Assembly: GCA_014706295.1 (NCBI GenBank)
Contig: JACSVZ010000038.1
Location: forward strand, 2,356,001-2,420,000
Direction of reading: 5' to 3'
Source: Lycocorax pyrrhopterus obiensis
Taxonomy: Eukaryota > Chordata > Aves > Passeriformes > Paradisaeidae
DNA: 64,000 bases
Below the pieces are notes generated by a model, which was not told the DNA's origin, did not search any database, and saw only the letters and a program-made list of their open reading frames with translations. The first letter of the stretch is position 1. The number at the start of each line of letters is the position of its first letter. This document shows positions 60,283 through 64,000 of this stretch, piece after piece. A program made the position numbers and the translations under genes.

Positions 60283-61059
60283 GTACGGCCCGGCCCGGCC
60301 GGGCCGCGGTAACCCCTTACCTTCCCTCGACCCCCTTCCCCGGGCTGCGGCTGTTCCCGTCCCTGCCGCCCCCAGCCCGGTCGTGCTTTCGTCCCCCGCC
60401 CCGTCTGTTTCCCCCCCGGCAAGGGCAGGCCCGTGTCTGGCCTCCTCCTCTCCCGCCTGCCCACCCTTCAGGGCCCGAATCTGCCTCCGGCTCCCCTGAG
60501 CCCCCCCAGCGCCGCGGGATCGCCCCTCTCAGCCCCTTCCCTGTGCGGTGACCCCCGCGGCTCTGTCGGTATCACCCGGTGGGGCCCACCCGTCCCGCGG
60601 CTCTGTGGCTGCGTGTGCCCAGCCCTGTCCGGCCCCTGGGCTGTCAGCTCGTCCTTCGTCCGAGGGAGGGTTTGAAGGAGCTTTGCAGCCCCACCGGGGG
60701 AGAGAGCGATGGGGGTCGGTGGGATCCTGTGGGACACAGGGTGGTGGGGAGCAGCTCCCAGCGTGTCCGGGGACAGCCCCAGCTGCAGGAGGGCAGCGCT
60801 GCCCTGATCCCGTTCTTTGTCGCTCCAGGCACTCGGCTCACGTGGCGCTGAGGTGTCAGCGCCGGATTCCAAACCTGCTGACAGCTCCCGCGCCGTTAGA
60901 TGCCTTCAGGAGCTGCCTGGATCGGGGAGGCAGGGCCCGTACTGGGGCCTCTGGGGGGCTGTGGTCAGCCAGACACCCCCCGTGAGGGGTTTGTGGGGCA
61001 CAGAGCATTGCCAGGCTTCTCAAAGGCAGCCTGGCACGAAAAAACAGTGAATCAGACAG

Positions 61060-61105
61060 TCATGGAATATCCTGAGTTGGAGGAGACCCACAAGAATCAA
61101 TAGTG
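61060..61105 (-). mobile_element. CR1 terminal fragment
   Basis: GTCATGGAATATCCTGAGTT and GAGACCCACAAGAATCAATAG match the terminus of the CR1 copies at 27902 and 59338. Only about 45 bp is left. Confidence 0.65.
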
Positions 61106-61904
61106 AGCTATTGTTGTCCATTCTTCCAGCAACTCTTGTCTTTTTATTTATACACGTTATTTGCTGTTCTGCTGATTTATTGGGAGAAAAAAGCCTTCAT
61201 TCTTCTCTCTAGAAGAACCCTGCTGGCTTTCTTTTTGTCAAAGCGTTGTTATTTCTGTTAGGTATAATGGCATAATAATGCTGGTGTGGACGGTCTCTAA
61301 TAATCTGAAGCAGAAATTACCAAAACAAAGCTCAGCTTGTGTTTTTTGTGTGCTTGCTTAACTTTGGGTTGCTCTCAAGTTTGGAAGAGGATTAATTCTT
61401 GATGCCTCCTGGTTACCAGGCCAACTTACCACCACTACTAGTTTAGTTTAAAATAAAAGAAGCATTCTCAGGGCTGTCCCAGGCAGATAATTGTTGGAAA
61501 GACAAAAAATTTTGCTGTTTTCAGTGCTCTTTTGAATTTTAAAAGCTCCCTAGGATGCTTTAGGATGGTTCTTTAGACAATATTATAATTATCTTTCAGT
61601 GTGCTGTTCCTGCATGTCTTTAAATATCTGTGGAATGACAGTTTTGGACCTGGAATTGCTCATTTTGGCCTGCACCAGGTGCTGCTGTGCTTGATAACAG
61701 CTGGGACTGGGTTTGGGGTTTGAAGTGGGGAAGGGAAAACCTCTGGGTGCCCCTGGAAAGTGTGTGAGGCTCCCAGAGCTGGCTGGAAGTGTTGGTGTAA
61801 GCTGAGTGTGAAGGGCAAGAAAAATACCCCAATGCCTTGCTAGGCTTGGCCTGGGCGTGTCAGAGACGCAGGAGAAGCAGCCTGAGTTTTGGGGAGTAGG
61901 AGTT

Positions 61905-62158
61905 TACGTACAATTGTGGAATTGTTAAGGTTGGAAAAGCCCTCCAAGTTCATCAGATCCAACCTTCAACCAGCCCCATTGTGGTCACCACTAACCCCTG
62001 TCCTCAAGGGCCACGTCCACACGTTGTTTGAACACTTCCAGGGGCGGGGGCTCCACCACTGCCCCGGGCAGCCCCTTCCAATGCTGGACAACTTTTTCTA
62101 TGCAGGAATTTTTCCTGATATCCAACTTAATCTACAGCACTTAGAGAAGAGTTTTTTT
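61905..62158 (-). mobile_element. CR1 LINE 3' fragment, different subfamily
   Basis: Plus strand: GTTAAGGTTGGAAAAGCCCTC, GGGCCACGTCCACACG, TTTGAACACTTCCAGGGG and TTTTTCCTGATATCCAACTTAATC, the antisense CR1 arrangement. Its wording differs from the other copies, so it is another subfamily. Confidence 0.85.
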
Positions 62159-62454
62159 AGCAAATAGAACCCGTTTTGTGGGCCTGGTTTCCCAAGGGGA
62201 AGTTTCTGCCACTTGTGAAAGAAGCAGGATCACGAGGCTGAACTCCAGCCACTGCCTCCTGCTCCCTGCAGCCGGCTCAGAGCCTGTTCCTGCCTCTTTC
62301 CCAAACTCTTGGCATCCAGCACATGGCACGGCTGGCATAACAGGGATCTGTGGCTTCTGTCTCAGCTCAGGGTTGGCCTCCAGCCATTTTTTAATGTTGG
62401 TTCTGTGTAGACTCCGACCTGCAGAGCTGCCTCCAGGTCTGGGGCCTTGAACAT

Positions 62455-62925
62455 GAGAAGGATGGGGAGCTGTTGGAGCCAGTCCAGAGGGGGCCATGGA
62501 GATGCTCCAAGGGCTGGAGCCAGGCTGGGAGAGCTGGGGGTGTTCGCCTGGAGAAGGGAAGGCTCCAGGGAGAGCTCAGAGCCCCTTGCAGGGCCTAAAG
62601 GGGCTCCAGGAGAGCTGGAGAGGGACTGGGGACAAGGGCTGGAGGGACAGGACACAGGGAATGGCTTCCACTGCCAGAGGGCAGGGCTGGATGGGATATT
62701 GGGAAGGAATTGTTCCCTGGGAGGGTGGGCAGGCCCTGGCACAGGGTGCCCAGAGCAGCTGTGGCTGCCCCTGGATCCCTGGCAGTGCCCAAGGCCAGGC
62801 TGGACGGGGCTTGGAGCAGCCTGGGACAGTGGAAGGTGTCCCTGCCATGGCAGGGGGTGAAATGGGATGGGCTTTGAGGTCCTTTCCCACCCAAACCAGT
62901 CTGGGATTCTGTGATTCCAATTGAG
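62455..62925 (+). mobile_element. CR1 LINE 3' copy
   Basis: Sense CR1: GGGAGAGCTCAGAGCCCCTT, GGATGGGATATTGGGAAGGA, GGTGCCCAGAGCAGCTGTGG, GACAGTGGAAGGTGTCCCTG and terminus CTGGGATTCTGTGATTCC. Same subfamily as 27604-27780. Confidence 0.92.
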
Positions 62926-63602
62926 AAATGGGAGATGAGCGATGGACCTGCTGCAGTCTCAGGCTTTTAGAACAGACTCCAGTGGGTCACAAAATGTTCC
63001 TGATTTCTGTAGGAGCAGGAGACACTTAAGCAGTTATTTTGCAGGCAGCGCTTGGCTCAGCTTCCTGGGAAGGATTCCGGTTGAAGTGCTCCTGTCACTT
63101 CCCTGCCTGCCTGAGGCTCCTGCCGCCTGGAAGGATCTGTAGGATTTACACTAGAGGGTGTAGTAGCTCAGCCAGAACCAGGCAACCATCTTCTGGGAGC
63201 AGGTTCTCCATCCCCCAGGACTTGCTCCCTGCCAGGGGAACTGCCTGTCTTGTTTTGAAGTAGCCTCCTAACCATGCACTTGGGCAGATCTGACCTATTT
63301 AATCACATCACTCGATAAAGAAGCTTTAAAAGCATCATTTTTTTGCCAAGGCAGGTGGGTTTCTACACCAAGAGCTACAGCACAGATTGGTGTTTTCTGG
63401 GATGGTGCCTAGAAAAAAAAGGATAACATCTAAAGGAGCGGCCTGCTAAGCATATTGATTCGAGGCTGGGGCTGGCTTTGATATTTGAGGATCACCGGAG
63501 GATTGGCAGGAACCCCAAAACTCTTGGTGCAATTTCGTAGCTTTGAAAGGAGCTTTTGAAAACGGAGAGTGGAGCTGGCCCTGGCAGGCTGGGGGGGGAG
63601 GT

Positions 63603-63617
63603 GGGGGGGGGGGGGGG
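63603..63617 (+). repeat. 15-base G homopolymer
   Basis: Uninterrupted G run preceded by GGGGGGGAGGTG. Likely forms a G-quadruplex, and its length may be assembly-uncertain. Confidence 0.9.
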
Positions 63618-64000
63618 CTGTGGACACGTGCCAGATGGAGCAGAGAGGATGTGAAAAGAGGAATTAGTGGGATGTAGCACTGTTCCCCTCCTTTTTTTGC
63701 CCACCCTCACTGTTCCAGACTTCCCAAGGTTCAGGTGTTCGTAACATGATCTCTGTATTTTGTACGATGCTCGTGTGTTCCCAAGCACTGGGGGACAGAG
63801 GTGAAGAGCACTCCATGCCCCTTGGAGATCTGCAGGAGCAGCAGGACTGAGTTTTCCCTGACTGCTGCTGTCTGGATGTGTCAGGCATTCCCTTTCCTTC
63901 CTGTCTGGAAGCAGCTCCATAAATACGAACGTGCTGAGTGAGGGGCACGTTTGAACTGGGGTCTGAAACATGGAATGCTTGGTGTGGGAAATCTGTTCCT

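Larger units (their letters stand above)
60283..64000 (+). other. REXO1: REXO1 intron 1 (partial)
   Basis: No exon recognised. Contains three CR1 fragments listed separately, an AT-richer stretch at 61130-61640, and a 15 G run at 63603-63617. Confidence 0.7.

Overview
The window looks like avian genomic DNA from a gene-dense, GC-rich microchromosome. Multi-exon vertebrate genes with GT-AG introns, CpG-island promoters, many CR1 LINE fragments and a very high density of G/C-rich minisatellites support this. ABHD17A and the first exon of REXO1 lie in the same order and relative strand as in human 19p13.3, which in birds usually corresponds to the chicken chromosome 28 type microchromosome. The chromosome assignment is inferred, not read. 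LAYOUT. 1-2915: no gene seen. 2916-15206 (minus): a complete ten-coding-exon ROR-family nuclear receptor, 465 aa, most like RORB but with its own hinge; its start is a two-codon first exon at a CpG island, and a 7.4 kb intron 1 carries AT-rich homeodomain-site clusters and a ROR-response-element-like site. 15.5-31.6 kb: gene desert with AT-rich islands, minisatellites and two CR1 copies. 31.6-39.1 kb (plus): ZFAND5-like A20/AN1 zinc-finger gene, 207 aa. 41.8-44.2 kb: a CR1 LINE split by a 1,355 bp insertion that has TG...CA ends and a 4 bp flanking duplication. The insertion carries an intact two-exon FAM32A-like gene (minus) behind an LTR-like promoter, and a second, nested solo LTR with a perfect 6 bp duplication. 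44.1-44.5 kb: a 58 bp minisatellite grown from the CR1 tail, touching the ABHD17A promoter. 44.5-51.2 kb (plus): ABHD17A depalmitoylase, 301 aa. 51.2-59.3 kb: minisatellites and one TATA-type candidate promoter; the expected KLF16 is not seen. 59.3-59.9 kb: a CR1 foldback. 60093-end (plus): REXO1 exon 1 and part of intron 1. HOW IT FITS TOGETHER. ROR, ZFAND5/6 and ABHD17 genes also sit together on human 9q21 (RORB, ZFAND5, ABHD17B) and 15q (RORA, ZFAND6, ABHD17C). The same trio here argues that this is another arm of the whole-genome-duplication paralogon, keeping a ROR and a ZFAND copy that human 19p13.3 lacks. The two strongest finds are this RORB-like receptor and the mobile-element-borne FAM32A copy. 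Family comparisons are from memory; no search was run.
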